Shown in pieces: positions 7,383-16,343 of a stretch of DNA of 48,966 bases. The stretch's first letter is position 1. Each line of letters opens with the position of its first letter. This DNA comes from an uncultured Eubacteriales bacterium (GTDB lineage Bacteria; Bacillota; Clostridia; Christensenellales; Aristaeellaceae), in NCBI GenBank assembly GCA_902798105.1, contig CADBVG010000002.1, positions 1 through 48,966 of the forward strand, given 5' to 3'. Below the pieces are notes generated by a model, which saw nothing but the letters and a program-made list of their open reading frames with translations, ran no database searches and was not told the DNA's origin. Both the position numbers and the translations under genes were made by a program.

Positions 7383-8753
7383 TTAAACCACCTCGTGGTT
7401 TACCATGCCGCCGAACAGGGTCTTGAACAGTATCCTTATATCCAGCCCGAAGGACCAATTTTCAATGTACCAAATGTCGTGTTCGATGCGTTTGGGGATG
7501 CTGGTATCTCCCCGGTATCCATTCACCTGGGCCCAGCCGGTGATGCCCGGACGGACCTGGTTTTTCACCATATAAAGCGGTACCGTCTCGCGGAATCGCT
7601 CCACGAAGAAGGGAATCTCCGGCCGCGGCCCCACCAGGCTCATATCCCCCCGCAGCACGTTCCACAGCTGTGGCAGCTCGTCCAGGCTCAGCTTGCGCAG
7701 CAGCGCCCCGAAGGGCGTGCGACGGTCGTCCGCATCGGTAGACCAGGCCGTGTCCTGCCCGTCGTTCACCCGCATACTGCGGAACTTCAGCATTGTGAAG
7801 GGCTTCTTGTTGAGACCCACCCGCTCCTGCCTGAACAGCACCGGGCCCGGACTGGACAGCTTGATCGCGATGGCGATGACCAACAGCAGCGGGCTGAGCA
7901 CAATCAGCGCCAGCGCGCTGACAATGATGTCAAAGGCCCGCTTCAGGCCCGCGTTGAAGGGCTCGTCCAGGGGCGTGGTGCGCAGCTGGATCAGTTTGAT
8001 GGAGCCGATGTTGTCGATATTCGCACGGGTGGGAATCACGTCGTTGTAGAAGGGAATCACGCTGACCTTGGTGCCGCTCTTCTCGCACAGCTGTATGACC
8101 TGTACCGTCACGCCCAGCTCCTCGGGCTCCAAGGCCAGAATCACCTCGTCGATGCCCTCCCCGTGCAGCTGGGCCTCCAGCCATTCGACCCAGTCCTTTC
8201 CCCGGGGTGGAATGATGGCCGCCAGGTGTACGCCCAGTGACTTGTCCTTTTCCACCGCCTCGGCGTAACGCTTGGCCAGATGCCCGCCGCCCACCACCAG
8301 GTTATGCTTGAGGTTGTAGCCCTTTGAACGGTAGTAGCGCAGCGTGTAACGGACCACCAGGCGCTTGCCGATCATCGTAACGACGACGGTGATGTAGTAG
8401 ATACCCAGCACGCCACGGGAGAATTCCTGCAAGCGGAACAGGTACAGCAACGCCGCCGCTGTGACCACCGCGATCAGGTTGCCCAGGGCGATGTTCCGAA
8501 GCTCAGTACTCAGCTTTTTGATGCGCGTGACCCGGTAGACCCGCAGCATTCCAAGCACGATGACCGTCCACACCGCGTATAGCGCAGCCACCATGGCGGT
8601 ACCGTTGCGCAGGTTCGCCAGCGAAGCCATGTTCGGATTCTTCGTCACCACCCCCAGCCACAGCCAGGAAGCGAACACGTAGGACAGGAACACCAGCAGC
8701 GCGTCGGTGAGTATGTTCAGTCGGTTCAGTTGTTTTTGATTGCGTCGTATCAT
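7383..8753 (-). CDS. Polyprenyl-phosphate sugar-1-phosphate transferase (WcaJ/CpsE-type initiating enzyme)
   Basis: This enzyme transfers a sugar-1-phosphate to undecaprenyl phosphate to start repeat-unit or polymer synthesis in the inner leaflet. The N-terminal half has several hydrophobic helices (DALLVFLSYVFASWLWLG onward) and a nucleotide-binding-like CoA_binding_3 region (NLVVGGGHLAKRYAEA). The C-terminal PGT domain starts at KRAFDIIVSALALIVLSP and contains LFRQERVG, FTMLKFRSM, LDELPQLWNVLRGDMS and RPGITGWAQVNG, all typical. The length of 456 residues is normal. It is the last gene of the cluster, 20 bases after the preceding transferase. Its sugar is not predictable from sequence; glucose or galactose phosphate is usual. 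Confidence 0.9.
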   Translation of the reverse strand: MIRRNQKQLNRLNILTDALLVFLSYVFASWLWLGVVTKNPNMASLANLRNGTAMVAALYAVWTVIVLGMLRVYRVTRIKKLSTELRNIALGNLIAVVTAAALLYLFRLQEFSRGVLGIYYITVVVTMIGKRLVVRYTLRYYRSKGYNLKHNLVVGGGHLAKRYAEAVEKDKSLGVHLAAIIPPRGKDWVEWLEAQLHGEGIDEVILALEPEELGVTVQVIQLCEKSGTKVSVIPFYNDVIPTRANIDNIGSIKLIQLRTTPLDEPFNAGLKRAFDIIVSALALIVLSPLLLVIAIAIKLSSPGPVLFRQERVGLNKKPFTMLKFRSMRVNDGQDTAWSTDADDRRTPFGALLRKLSLDELPQLWNVLRGDMSLVGPRPEIPFFVERFRETVPLYMVKNQVRPGITGWAQVNGYRGDTSIPKRIEHDIWYIENWSFGLDIRILFKTLFGGMVNHEVV

Positions 8754-8773
8754 AGTTATTCAAAGCGCCCGCC

Positions 8774-9763
8774 CTAAATGAGGCCGCCGTCGACTGTCTG
8801 TGAGCCATCCCCGGCTGGTTCGTCGAAGTTGATGCGCTCCTGCTCAATCACCAGGGGACGGTTCATGACCCGCTGGTTGATGCTGAGGATATACTCGCCG
8901 ATGATGCCCAGGAAGATGAGCTGCACCGCACCCAGGAAAAACATGCCAATGACGATGGGCGCCGTGCCGGCCACAAAGTTGTTCCAGTTGCACAGCTTCA
9001 GTATCAGGTAGACAAAGGCGATCACCAGGCTGACAATGGCGACCCCCGCCCCGATAAATGTGGCCATGCGCAGGCCGATCTTGGTGTAGGAGGTAAAGCT
9101 GAGCATCGCCGCGTCGTACAGCGAATACCAGTTGTTGTGGGTCTTGCCCGCCCGGCGCTGGGGCTGTTCGTAGGGAATCTCTTTGCGCTTGCCGCCCAGC
9201 TCCGCCACGATGCCGCGTATAAAGGGCGTCGGGTCCTTCAGGTTGCGCAGCACGTCGATAAAGCTGCGGTCATACAGGCCAAAGCCGGTGAAGTGCTCGA
9301 TCTGCTCCACCGACGAATATCTCTTGATCAGCTTGTAATAAATGGTTCGCAGGCGATACATGATGTTGCTCTCCTGGCTGGAGGTCTTCACGCCATGCAC
9401 GATCTGATACCCCTCTTCCCAGTATTTCAGGAAGGTGGGAATCATCTCCACGGGGTCCTGAAAGTCGGCGCAAATCGATATGACGCAGTCGCCCGTGGTC
9501 TGAAGCATACCGTAATACGGACTGTTGAACTGGCCAAAGTTCTTCACGTTGAAGATGGCCTTGATCTTTTTGTTCCGCGCGCAGATCTGCCGCAGCAGCG
9601 GCTGGGTATTGTCCGTGGAGCAGTTGTCAATGAAGAGGATTTCATAGTCGTACCAAGGCAGCGCTTCCATCTGCGCCACGAGCGCCTCGCTGATGGGCAC
9701 CACATTCTCCTCTTCGTTATAACAGGGCACCATGATGCTGACTTTTTTCTTTGAATCCGTCAT
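8774..9763 (-). CDS. GtrB/DPM1-like family 2 glycosyltransferase
   Basis: An inverting GT-A enzyme that usually moves a sugar from a nucleotide donor to polyprenyl phosphate. It starts VSIMVPCYNEEENVVPIS, has FIDNCSTDNTQ and the catalytic-type acidic pair in ICADFQDP, and ends with two transmembrane helices (ATFIGAGVAIVSLVIAFVYL and IVIGMFFLGAVQLIFLGI) followed by the usual GEYILSINQRVMNRP tail. Its start overlaps the stop of the neighbouring epimerase gene (ATGA). Directly following the CDP-sugar genes, it may load the branched sugar onto a lipid carrier for extracytoplasmic addition; this is inference from order. Confidence 0.88.
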   Translation of the reverse strand: MTDSKKKVSIMVPCYNEEENVVPISEALVAQMEALPWYDYEILFIDNCSTDNTQPLLRQICARNKKIKAIFNVKNFGQFNSPYYGMLQTTGDCVISICADFQDPVEMIPTFLKYWEEGYQIVHGVKTSSQESNIMYRLRTIYYKLIKRYSSVEQIEHFTGFGLYDRSFIDVLRNLKDPTPFIRGIVAELGGKRKEIPYEQPQRRAGKTHNNWYSLYDAAMLSFTSYTKIGLRMATFIGAGVAIVSLVIAFVYLILKLCNWNNFVAGTAPIVIGMFFLGAVQLIFLGIIGEYILSINQRVMNRPLVIEQERINFDEPAGDGSQTVDGGLI

Positions 9764-10743
9764 CGGCTCACCAGCCTTTGCCTGTATTGCGCCACGACCT
9801 GGCGAATGCCCACCTCAAAGGGCGTAGCGGGCGCGAAGCCCGTGTCCCGGGAGAGCCCGGATATGTCCGCCTCGAGGTGCATCACCTGGTTCGGCGGATA
9901 GGGAATCTCCCCCAGGCCCAACGGAAGAGTGGGATCCACCGCGTCCCGCAGCATTTCAAAGTATTCCCTGAGCGGCCGGGCTTTTCCATAGCCCACCGGG
10001 TAAATCGCGCCATCCCTGCCGTATTCGGCCATGCGGCACAGCGCCTCGCCCGCATCCTCGGCATAGATGTAGTCCCACAACTGCTCTCCCGCCGTCAGCG
10101 CGGGCTTTTCGCCCTTGAACAGCTTGTCCAGCAGTATGGAAATGACCGACAGCGGCCCGTCGTTGACCCCGTAGACGCTCAGCACCCGAGCCCATACGTG
10201 GCGCATGCCCAACCGATGACATACGGCGCGGGTCATCTGTCCCGCGCACAGCTTCGCCATGCCGTAGCCCGTGGTCGGCGCGCATGGCGTCGAAGCCGTC
10301 ACCTTTCCCTCGAGCCGGCCATGCTCCGCTTGGCTTCCCACGCCCACGAACACCTCGCAACCCAACTGCTTCGCCGTTTGGGCCGCCTCTATCGCGCAGC
10401 GTATGTTTTGGGTTTGCAGCAGCATGTCGTCCCGCTCCGGGCCGATAGTTCCCGCCCATGCCAGGTGAAAGAAGGCATCCACCGGCTCGCCGATCCGCGT
10501 CGCCAGCTTCCCGATTTGCTTCATATCGCATTCAACGGCGTCAACTCCCTCGGGAAGGCGCTCGCGCCGGGGACTGTCGGGCCTGAACACGGCATACACC
10601 CTGACGCACCGCGCCAGCAACCGGTCGATCAGCGCCAGGCCGATCGTACCCAGCGACCCGTTGACTATTGCAGATCTGATTATCGGCCTTTCCCCCGTGG
10701 GCACGTCCGTTTCGACGCACCCCACAGGTTTTATGTCAGTCAT
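9760..10743 (-). CDS. NAD(P)-dependent epimerase/reductase, likely final step of the CDP-sugar pathway
   Basis: An extended short-chain dehydrogenase. The dinucleotide site is IVNGSLGTIG (glycines at about 29, 32 and 35), which departs from the common GATGFIG form but keeps the spacing. The catalytic pair is Y160 and K164 in YGMAK, and FFHLAWAG follows the second Rossmann unit. The first 20 residues before the nucleotide motif are longer than usual, so a later start is possible. It overlaps the TPP-enzyme gene by eight bases. In the known Yersinia route YerF reduces the ketone made by the TPP enzyme YerE, and this gene sits in the right place for that job. A 4-keto reductase (abequose/paratose-like) role is the alternative. 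Confidence 0.75.
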   Translation of the reverse strand: MTDIKPVGCVETDVPTGERPIIRSAIVNGSLGTIGLALIDRLLARCVRVYAVFRPDSPRRERLPEGVDAVECDMKQIGKLATRIGEPVDAFFHLAWAGTIGPERDDMLLQTQNIRCAIEAAQTAKQLGCEVFVGVGSQAEHGRLEGKVTASTPCAPTTGYGMAKLCAGQMTRAVCHRLGMRHVWARVLSVYGVNDGPLSVISILLDKLFKGEKPALTAGEQLWDYIYAEDAGEALCRMAEYGRDGAIYPVGYGKARPLREYFEMLRDAVDPTLPLGLGEIPYPPNQVMHLEADISGLSRDTGFAPATPFEVGIRQVVAQYRQRLVSR

Positions 10744-12571
10744 TCTGCGCCTCCATCAGGGGAATGTACATCTGCCGCTCCAGTTCCTCCCGGGGCAGGA
10801 AGGGGGCCAGGTCCTCCAGCGGCGGGCTGACCAGCGTGCCATTGGGCAAGCGTTTGGTACTGCTCTTGGGCTCCCACACCTGGACCGTGTCGGTAAAGAT
10901 CTCGGCGAATACCGGGCCATCCATCGCCAGCACCTTGTCCACCACCGCCTTCATCCCGGCGTTGCTGTGGGCGCTGAAGTAGGGATAGCCGAAGGCCTCC
11001 GCGATCTTCCTGAACTCCGGGAATGACAAATCGCCGCTCTCCGGGCCAATGCCCACAAAGTTCCTGTTAAACAGGTTCGTTTGGGTGATGCGGATGGAGT
11101 GGTAGCCGCTGTTGTTGATCAGGAAGAGCTTGATCGGCAGGCGATTGGTGATGATCGTCTGCAGTTCCTGCAAATTCATCATGATGCTGCCATCGCCCTC
11201 GAGACAGATCGTATCCCGGCGACCGCCCCCGATGCAGGTGCCAATGGCGGCGGGCAAGCCGTAGCCCATGCTGGCGATGGCGCTGTTGTTGGCCATACGG
11301 CTGCCCTTTTGGATCACATAAGCCTGGTTGCCCACCACGCAGCAGGCGCCGTTGGAAACCGCCGTCAGGCTGTTCTCTGGCAGGCTTTCGGAGAGATAGC
11401 GAATAAACGCATATACGTTGGCGCCCTCGCCGCTGTCCTCCCAGTGACGGGGCAGCACCACGGGATAATCCCGCTTCCAGCGCTGGCAGGCTTCGAGCCA
11501 TTCCCCGCCCCGGAACACCGGCGCAACCGCCGCTTTGGCCAGCTTCCCCAGGAAATCCTTCGCGTCGGCCCAGACGGGCACATCCACGTGAAGCGTGGGC
11601 TTCTTCAGCTCGCCCTGGTCGATATCCACCATGATGACCTCCGCCGCCCGCGCCCAGGTCTTCCAGTTGTAGCCCACCTGGCGGATGGAGATGCGGGAGC
11701 CCACAGCCAGTATAAGGTCTGCGTTCTGAACCGCCCAGTTGCCGGGCCGGTCGCCCATGTTCCCGGAGCGCCCGCAATACAGCGGATGATCGTCTTCAAT
11801 CAGGTCCACTGCGTTCCAATAGGTCACGATGGGAACATTCAGTTTTTCAAGCGCGGCCCGGAAGGCGTCGTAGCCGCCGGACAGCCGTATGCCGTAGCCT
11901 GCGATGAACACAGGCCGCTTCGCGCCGGCAATCCTCCCAAGGACCGCTTGTACGGTAGCTTCCTCCACGGGTGGAGGCAACATGGCGTCGTCCTCGGCGG
12001 AATCGTAACCGGACAGGTCGTCTGTCTCAATATAGCAACCCTGGTAATTGACCGGAATATCGATCCAAACCGGGCCGGGACGCCCCGTGGTGGCCAGGTG
12101 CCATGCCCGCTCCAGATGATAGCGAATGGTCATGGGGTCCTCGATCATCACCGCGTACTTGGTCATCGGCGTCACAGACTTCACGATGTCATATTCCTGA
12201 TCCCCCATGGCCCGCAACACAGCCCCTGTCGCCTTCCCGGCAAAGCGGGCGGTGGTATCGTAGCGCACCTGGCCGCTGATGACGAACATCGGTATGGAAT
12301 CCAGCCAGCCGCCTACTACGCCCGTCAGGGCATTGGTGCCGCCGGGGCCGGTGGTCACACAGACCGCGGCGATGCGGTTGTCCAGGCGGGCATACGCCTC
12401 CGCCGCCATGGCGCAGGCCTGTTCGTGGTGGTTGTAGGTGACCTTCAGGCCCGGGTTGTGCCCCAGCGCGTCGTTCAGGTGCATCGCGCCGCCACCCACC
12501 ACGGAGAACACGTCTGTTACACCACGAGCCACCAGAAAATCAGCCACATAGTCTGCAAGGCGCTGTTTCAT
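10736..12571 (-). CDS. Thiamine pyrophosphate-dependent enzyme, acetolactate synthase-like, probable sugar-branching (YerE-like)
   Basis: The protein has the three-domain acetolactate-synthase fold: a pyrimidine-binding domain with catalytic-type Glu50 (NHHEQACAMAAEAYAR), a central domain, and a PP-binding domain with GDGS at about 459-462 and N466/N486-N487. The length of 611 residues is somewhat longer than YerE or AlsS. It is embedded between a CDP-3,6-dideoxyhexose set and a sugar reductase, with no branched-chain amino-acid genes nearby. The best analogy is Yersinia YerE, which transfers a two-carbon unit from pyruvate to C4 of CDP-3,6-dideoxy-4-ketohexose. An ordinary acetolactate synthase is less likely because of the context; other TPP-dependent sugar enzymes remain possible. 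Confidence 0.8.
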   Translation of the reverse strand: MKQRLADYVADFLVARGVTDVFSVVGGGAMHLNDALGHNPGLKVTYNHHEQACAMAAEAYARLDNRIAAVCVTTGPGGTNALTGVVGGWLDSIPMFVISGQVRYDTTARFAGKATGAVLRAMGDQEYDIVKSVTPMTKYAVMIEDPMTIRYHLERAWHLATTGRPGPVWIDIPVNYQGCYIETDDLSGYDSAEDDAMLPPPVEEATVQAVLGRIAGAKRPVFIAGYGIRLSGGYDAFRAALEKLNVPIVTYWNAVDLIEDDHPLYCGRSGNMGDRPGNWAVQNADLILAVGSRISIRQVGYNWKTWARAAEVIMVDIDQGELKKPTLHVDVPVWADAKDFLGKLAKAAVAPVFRGGEWLEACQRWKRDYPVVLPRHWEDSGEGANVYAFIRYLSESLPENSLTAVSNGACCVVGNQAYVIQKGSRMANNSAIASMGYGLPAAIGTCIGGGRRDTICLEGDGSIMMNLQELQTIITNRLPIKLFLINNSGYHSIRITQTNLFNRNFVGIGPESGDLSFPEFRKIAEAFGYPYFSAHSNAGMKAVVDKVLAMDGPVFAEIFTDTVQVWEPKSSTKRLPNGTLVSPPLEDLAPFLPREELERQMYIPLMEAQND

Positions 12572-12614
12572 ATCCTATTCCCCTTGTTGCGCATCTGAAT
12601 GGATTTCATTTCCG

Positions 12615-13964
12615 TCACGCCTCCAGGGCTTCCCGGATGATCTTCGCCATATAGTCGATCTTATCATCGGTCATGCCCGGATACACGCCCACCCAGAAGG
12701 CATTGCGCATGATAAACTCGGTATTGTCGAGGCCGCCGGTCACCCGATAGGCATCGGTACCGCGAATCGAATCAAAGCAGGGGTGCCTGATCAGATTGCC
12801 GCTGAACAGCAGCCGGGTCTGCACGTTGTGATCCTCGATGTAGCGGGTCACCCGGTTGCGATCCAGCCCAGTTTCCGGCCGGACGCTGGCGATGAAGCCA
12901 AACCAGGAGGGCTCGCTGTACTCGGCGGGCTCCGGCAGGATCAGCCGGTCCTGGACGTCCTCCAAAGCGGCGCGCAGCCGGTCCCAGTTGTGGCGACGAC
13001 GCTCTATGAACGACGGAAACTTTTTCAGCTGTTCCACGCCTATGGCGGCCTGCATGTCCGTGGCCTTCAGGTTGTAGCCGAAGTGGCTGTAGACATATTT
13101 GTGATCGTAGCCCCGGGGCAGCTGGCCGAACTGACCGTCAAATCGGTGGCCGCAGAGGTTATCGTAGCCGGAGGGGCACATGCAGTCCCGTCCCCAGTCC
13201 CTGAAGGACAGCATCAGCCGGTGCAGCAGGGGGTTGTTGGTATACACGCAGCCGCCCTCGCCCATGGTCATGTGATGGGGCGGATAGAAGCTGCTGGTGC
13301 CGATATCGCCCCACGCGCCGGTATAGCGGGTTTCGCCGTCGATGGTGTATTTCGTTCCCAAAGCATCGCAATTGTCCTCGATGAGCCAGAGGCTGTGGGC
13401 CTCGCAAAACGCCCTGACCGCCTTCAGGTCGAAGGGATTGCCAAGCGTATGGGCAATCATGACGGCCTTCGTCCTGTCCGACAGCGCCCCCTCCAGCCGC
13501 GTCACGTCGATGTTGTACTGGGGCACGGTCACGTCCACGAACACCGGCACCGCGCCGTGCAGCAGGATCGGGGTGACGGTAGTCGGGAAGCCGCAGGCCA
13601 CGGTGATAACCTCGTCTCCCCGCCTGATCTGGCGTTCGCCCAGCTCCGGCGCGGTCAGGGTCATAAAGGCCAGCAGATTCGCGGAGGAGCCGCTGTTGAC
13701 CAGATGGGCATATTTCACGCCGATCCAGGCGGCGAATGCCTTCTCAAATTGCTCGGAGAAGCGCCCAGTGGTCAGCCAGAAATCCAGCGCCGAATCCACC
13801 AGCGCACACATCTCCTTTTCATCATAGACCCGGCTGGCATAGGCGACCCGGTCTCCGGGAATAAAGGGTTTATCCTGCTGAGGCCGCTTGAAATCCGCAT
13901 AGTATTCCGCAACCAGTGCTTTGATCTGTTCGCGGGCTTCCGCTTCGCTGTTCCAACGCATCAA
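12615..13964 (-). CDS. rfbH: CDP-4-dehydro-6-deoxyglucose 3-dehydratase (DdhC/E1, RfbH)
   Basis: A PMP-dependent iron-sulfur enzyme that removes the 3-hydroxyl of CDP-4-keto-6-deoxyglucose. The fold is that of DegT-type aminotransferases (VNSGSSANLLAF, RGDEVITVACGFPTTV), but the lysine that would hold PLP is replaced by histidine in SFYPPHHMTMGEGG (H230/H231), the hallmark of E1. The [2Fe-2S] ligands are present: C199 in EDNCDALG, then C261, C263 and C271 in DCMCPSGYDNLCG, with C-X-C-X7-C spacing. It lies 43 bases after the TPP-enzyme start region and one base from rfbG. The E3 flavoprotein reductase (DdhD) needed for turnover is not in the window. Confidence 0.93.
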   Translation of the reverse strand: MMRWNSEAEAREQIKALVAEYYADFKRPQQDKPFIPGDRVAYASRVYDEKEMCALVDSALDFWLTTGRFSEQFEKAFAAWIGVKYAHLVNSGSSANLLAFMTLTAPELGERQIRRGDEVITVACGFPTTVTPILLHGAVPVFVDVTVPQYNIDVTRLEGALSDRTKAVMIAHTLGNPFDLKAVRAFCEAHSLWLIEDNCDALGTKYTIDGETRYTGAWGDIGTSSFYPPHHMTMGEGGCVYTNNPLLHRLMLSFRDWGRDCMCPSGYDNLCGHRFDGQFGQLPRGYDHKYVYSHFGYNLKATDMQAAIGVEQLKKFPSFIERRRHNWDRLRAALEDVQDRLILPEPAEYSEPSWFGFIASVRPETGLDRNRVTRYIEDHNVQTRLLFSGNLIRHPCFDSIRGTDAYRVTGGLDNTEFIMRNAFWVGVYPGMTDDKIDYMAKIIREALEA

Positions 13965-13965
13965 A

Positions 13966-15027
13966 TTATATCTCCTGTTTCAGAAATTCCGCAATCTCCC
14001 GGTCCATCTCCCCGGAAACGTCCCCGCCGTCCAGCCACACCCGCGTCCAGGCACAGGTCATCTCAACGGCCTTGTCGATGTGCCAGGTGGGCTTCCATCC
14101 AAATGCAGACTTGATCTTTGAACAATCCAGCTTCAGGAAGTTCGCCTCATGGGGGCCTTGCCGGTCCGCGAGATCGACCCGCTTCAGGCCCTTGCCCCAA
14201 TGGGACACAAACAAATCCACCAGCTCGCCCGTGGTAACGCAGTCGCACTCGTCCGGGCCGACGTTGTACCAGTCCGCCAGGGACGGGTTCTCCCACTGGC
14301 GCCGGGCGATCATCAGGTAGGCCGCCACCGGCTCCAGCACGTGCTGGTACGGCCGGGTGGAGAAGGGATTGCGCACGACGATGTCCCGCCCCTGCATTGC
14401 GGCGCGCACGCAGTCCGGCACGATGCGGTCATGGGCGAAATCCCCGCCGCCGATCACGTTGCCGGCCCGGGCCGTGGAAATCGCCGGGGCACCGGGGCCG
14501 TTGAAGAAGCTGTTTCTGTAGCTGTGAGTGGCCAATTCCGAGCAGGACTTGGAGTTGGAATAGGGGTCATATCCGTCCAACATCTCGTCCTCACGGTAGC
14601 CCCAGGGCCACTCCCGGTTCAGGTAAACCTTGTCCGTGGTCACGTTCAAGAAGCTGCGCACGCAGCGCGTGTTGCGCGCGCACTCCAGCAGGTTCACCGT
14701 GCCCATTACATTGATCTCATAGGTGGCGCGGGGGTCCCTGTAGCTGTCCCGAACGATGGGCTGGGCCGCCATATGGATGACGATCTCCGGCTGCGCGGCT
14801 TCAAAGGCCGCCCGCAAGGCTTCATAATCCCGGATATCGCCGATCACGCTGGTCATGCGTCCCTCCAGCCCCGCCATTTCAAACAGGCTGGGCGAGGTAG
14901 GCGGCCGCAGAGCATAGCCCGTCAGAACCGCCCCGGCGTTGACCAGCATACGACTCATCCAGGCACCCTTGAAGCCGGTATGTCCGGTCAGGAACACCCG
15001 CTTGCCACGATAGAAACCCATATCCAT
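13966..15027 (-). CDS. rfbG: CDP-glucose 4,6-dehydratase (DdhB, RfbG)
   Basis: An extended SDR that converts CDP-D-glucose to CDP-4-keto-6-deoxy-D-glucose. The N-terminus GKRVFLTGHTGFKGAW is characteristic of the family, with GHTGFKG as nucleotide site; TTDKVY and YSNSK supply the catalytic Thr, Tyr and Lys. MDMGFYRGKRVFLTG from the ATG at 15027 matches the family start and this ATG shares one base with the stop of rfbF (TGATG). An upstream in-frame ATG at 15039 would lengthen it by four residues. Confidence 0.93.
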   Translation of the reverse strand: MDMGFYRGKRVFLTGHTGFKGAWMSRMLVNAGAVLTGYALRPPTSPSLFEMAGLEGRMTSVIGDIRDYEALRAAFEAAQPEIVIHMAAQPIVRDSYRDPRATYEINVMGTVNLLECARNTRCVRSFLNVTTDKVYLNREWPWGYREDEMLDGYDPYSNSKSCSELATHSYRNSFFNGPGAPAISTARAGNVIGGGDFAHDRIVPDCVRAAMQGRDIVVRNPFSTRPYQHVLEPVAAYLMIARRQWENPSLADWYNVGPDECDCVTTGELVDLFVSHWGKGLKRVDLADRQGPHEANFLKLDCSKIKSAFGWKPTWHIDKAVEMTCAWTRVWLDGGDVSGEMDREIAEFLKQEI

Positions 15028-15806
15028 CAGTCGTCCCACACCTTCCAGGGGGCCTTGCCGCTGTTCCAGAGGCGCTCCAGCGCGATCTTCTCACGCTGGG
15101 TGTCCATGCATTGCCAGTAGCCGGAGTGGGAATAACTCATCAGCTGTCCCTCGGCGGCCAGTTTCTCCAGCGGCCCCCGCTCAAATATCACGTCGTCGCC
15201 GCCCAGGTAATCGAAAACCTCCGGCTCGAGGACCATGAACCCGGCGTTGATGGGCGCGCCGTCGCTGATGCTCTTTTCTCGGAAGGACTGCACCGCGTTG
15301 TCGCTGCCGATGTCCAGTATGCCCTTCTGCTGCTGCAAGCGCACGGAGGTCAGCGTGGCCAGTTTGCCGTGGTTCCTGTGGAAGGCCACCAGCTTGCCGA
15401 TGTCCACGTCACACACGCCGTCGCCATAGGTCAGCATGAAGGTCTCGTTGCCAATGTAGGGCTGTATACGCTTGATGCGCCCACCGGTCATGGTGTTCAG
15501 CCCGGTATCCACCACCGTCACCCGCCAGGGCTCCACATGCTGGTTGTGGACGATCATTCGGTTGCCCTGGGTGAAGTCAAAGGTGATGTCGCTGGTGTGC
15601 AGGAAGTAATCCGCAAACCACTCCTTGATCACATGCTGCATGTAGCCGGCGCATACGATGAAATCCGTATAGCCGAAGTGCCCGTAGCCCTTCATGATGT
15701 GCCACAGGATCGGCATGCCGCCGATCTCCACCATTGGCTTGGGCTTGTACTGCGATTCCTCGCTGATGCGCGTGCCGAAGCCGCCGGCCAGCAGAACGAC
15801 TTTCAT
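15027..15806 (-). CDS. rfbF: Glucose-1-phosphate cytidylyltransferase (DdhA, RfbF)
   Basis: This enzyme makes CDP-glucose from CTP and glucose-1-phosphate, the first step of the CDP-dideoxysugar route. The protein begins MKVVLLAGGFGTRISEES with the nucleotidyltransferase motif, then KPKPMVEIGGMPILWHIM, typical of RfbF. TYGDGVCDVDI carries the acidic metal-binding region, and the C-terminus has GYWQCMDTQREK. ATG at 15806 is chosen, with GGAG about ten bases upstream; an in-frame ATG at 15830 lacks one. It is followed without a gap by rfbG. Confidence 0.93.
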   Translation of the reverse strand: MKVVLLAGGFGTRISEESQYKPKPMVEIGGMPILWHIMKGYGHFGYTDFIVCAGYMQHVIKEWFADYFLHTSDITFDFTQGNRMIVHNQHVEPWRVTVVDTGLNTMTGGRIKRIQPYIGNETFMLTYGDGVCDVDIGKLVAFHRNHGKLATLTSVRLQQQKGILDIGSDNAVQSFREKSISDGAPINAGFMVLEPEVFDYLGGDDVIFERGPLEKLAAEGQLMSYSHSGYWQCMDTQREKIALERLWNSGKAPWKVWDD

Positions 15807-15857
15807 GGAATCTCGTCTCCTTTTCCTCATAACGCTTCGGCGCTGTTTGACGAAAGG

Positions 15858-16343
15858 TCAAAACACCCAAAGCTTGCTGACGACATAGTTCAAAAGTATC
15901 ACGATGACCTGCGCCACCACCTTGACTGCCACGCTGTCAAAGCGCATCCACTTGACAAACACAAGCAGTATCGCTTCCTCTACCAACAGTGTAGCAATCC
16001 TGCCCGAGACAAATTTGCCTATCTCCTTGGTCACGGCTTCCCGGGTGGCCGCGTTGCTCTTAAATACCCATGTCCTGTTGGTGACATAGGCAAACGCCAC
16101 CGCCAGTATCCACGAAAAGACATTGGCGATAAGGGCATCCATCCGTAATACCCTGACAAACAGCGCGTAGCTGGCAATGCTGACGACAAACGTCAATCCC
16201 CCGAAAAACAGATAGAGCAGCAATTCCTTGTGCGCTTTGTAAAAGGGCTCCAGCAAATTCAGCAAAGGCAGGCGCATCAGCCGGTCGAACACATCCTCAC
16301 GCGGCAAATGACCTACGGCGCTTCTATCCTTGAACTGGCTCAC
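15858..16343 (-). CDS. GtrA family membrane protein
   Basis: A 161-residue protein with four predicted transmembrane helices (LYLFFGGLTFVVSIASYALF, IANVFSWILAVAFAYVTN, TLLVEEAILLVFVKW, VIVILLNYVVSKLWVF) and the family hallmark VTNRTWVFKS followed by a C-terminal SKLWVF. GtrA proteins are thought to flip or help flip polyprenyl-phosphate-linked monosaccharides. Its ATG overlaps the stop of the adjacent GtrB-like gene, as in phage-type gtr operons, so the two very probably work together. The N-terminal 35 residues are longer than in most homologues. Confidence 0.88.
   Translation of the reverse strand: MSQFKDRSAVGHLPREDVFDRLMRLPLLNLLEPFYKAHKELLLYLFFGGLTFVVSIASYALFVRVLRMDALIANVFSWILAVAFAYVTNRTWVFKSNAATREAVTKEIGKFVSGRIATLLVEEAILLVFVKWMRFDSVAVKVVAQVIVILLNYVVSKLWVF

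Noticed and set aside
10736-12571. Plain acetolactate synthase for valine synthesis
   Set aside because: No small subunit or ilv genes nearby, and it overlaps sugar genes in a CDP-dideoxysugar set; kept only as an alternative.
9137-14114. Long plus-strand frames opposite the polysaccharide genes (such as 11081-12598 and 12783-14114)
   Set aside because: The same third-position effect opposite strongly supported minus-strand genes; no family motifs.
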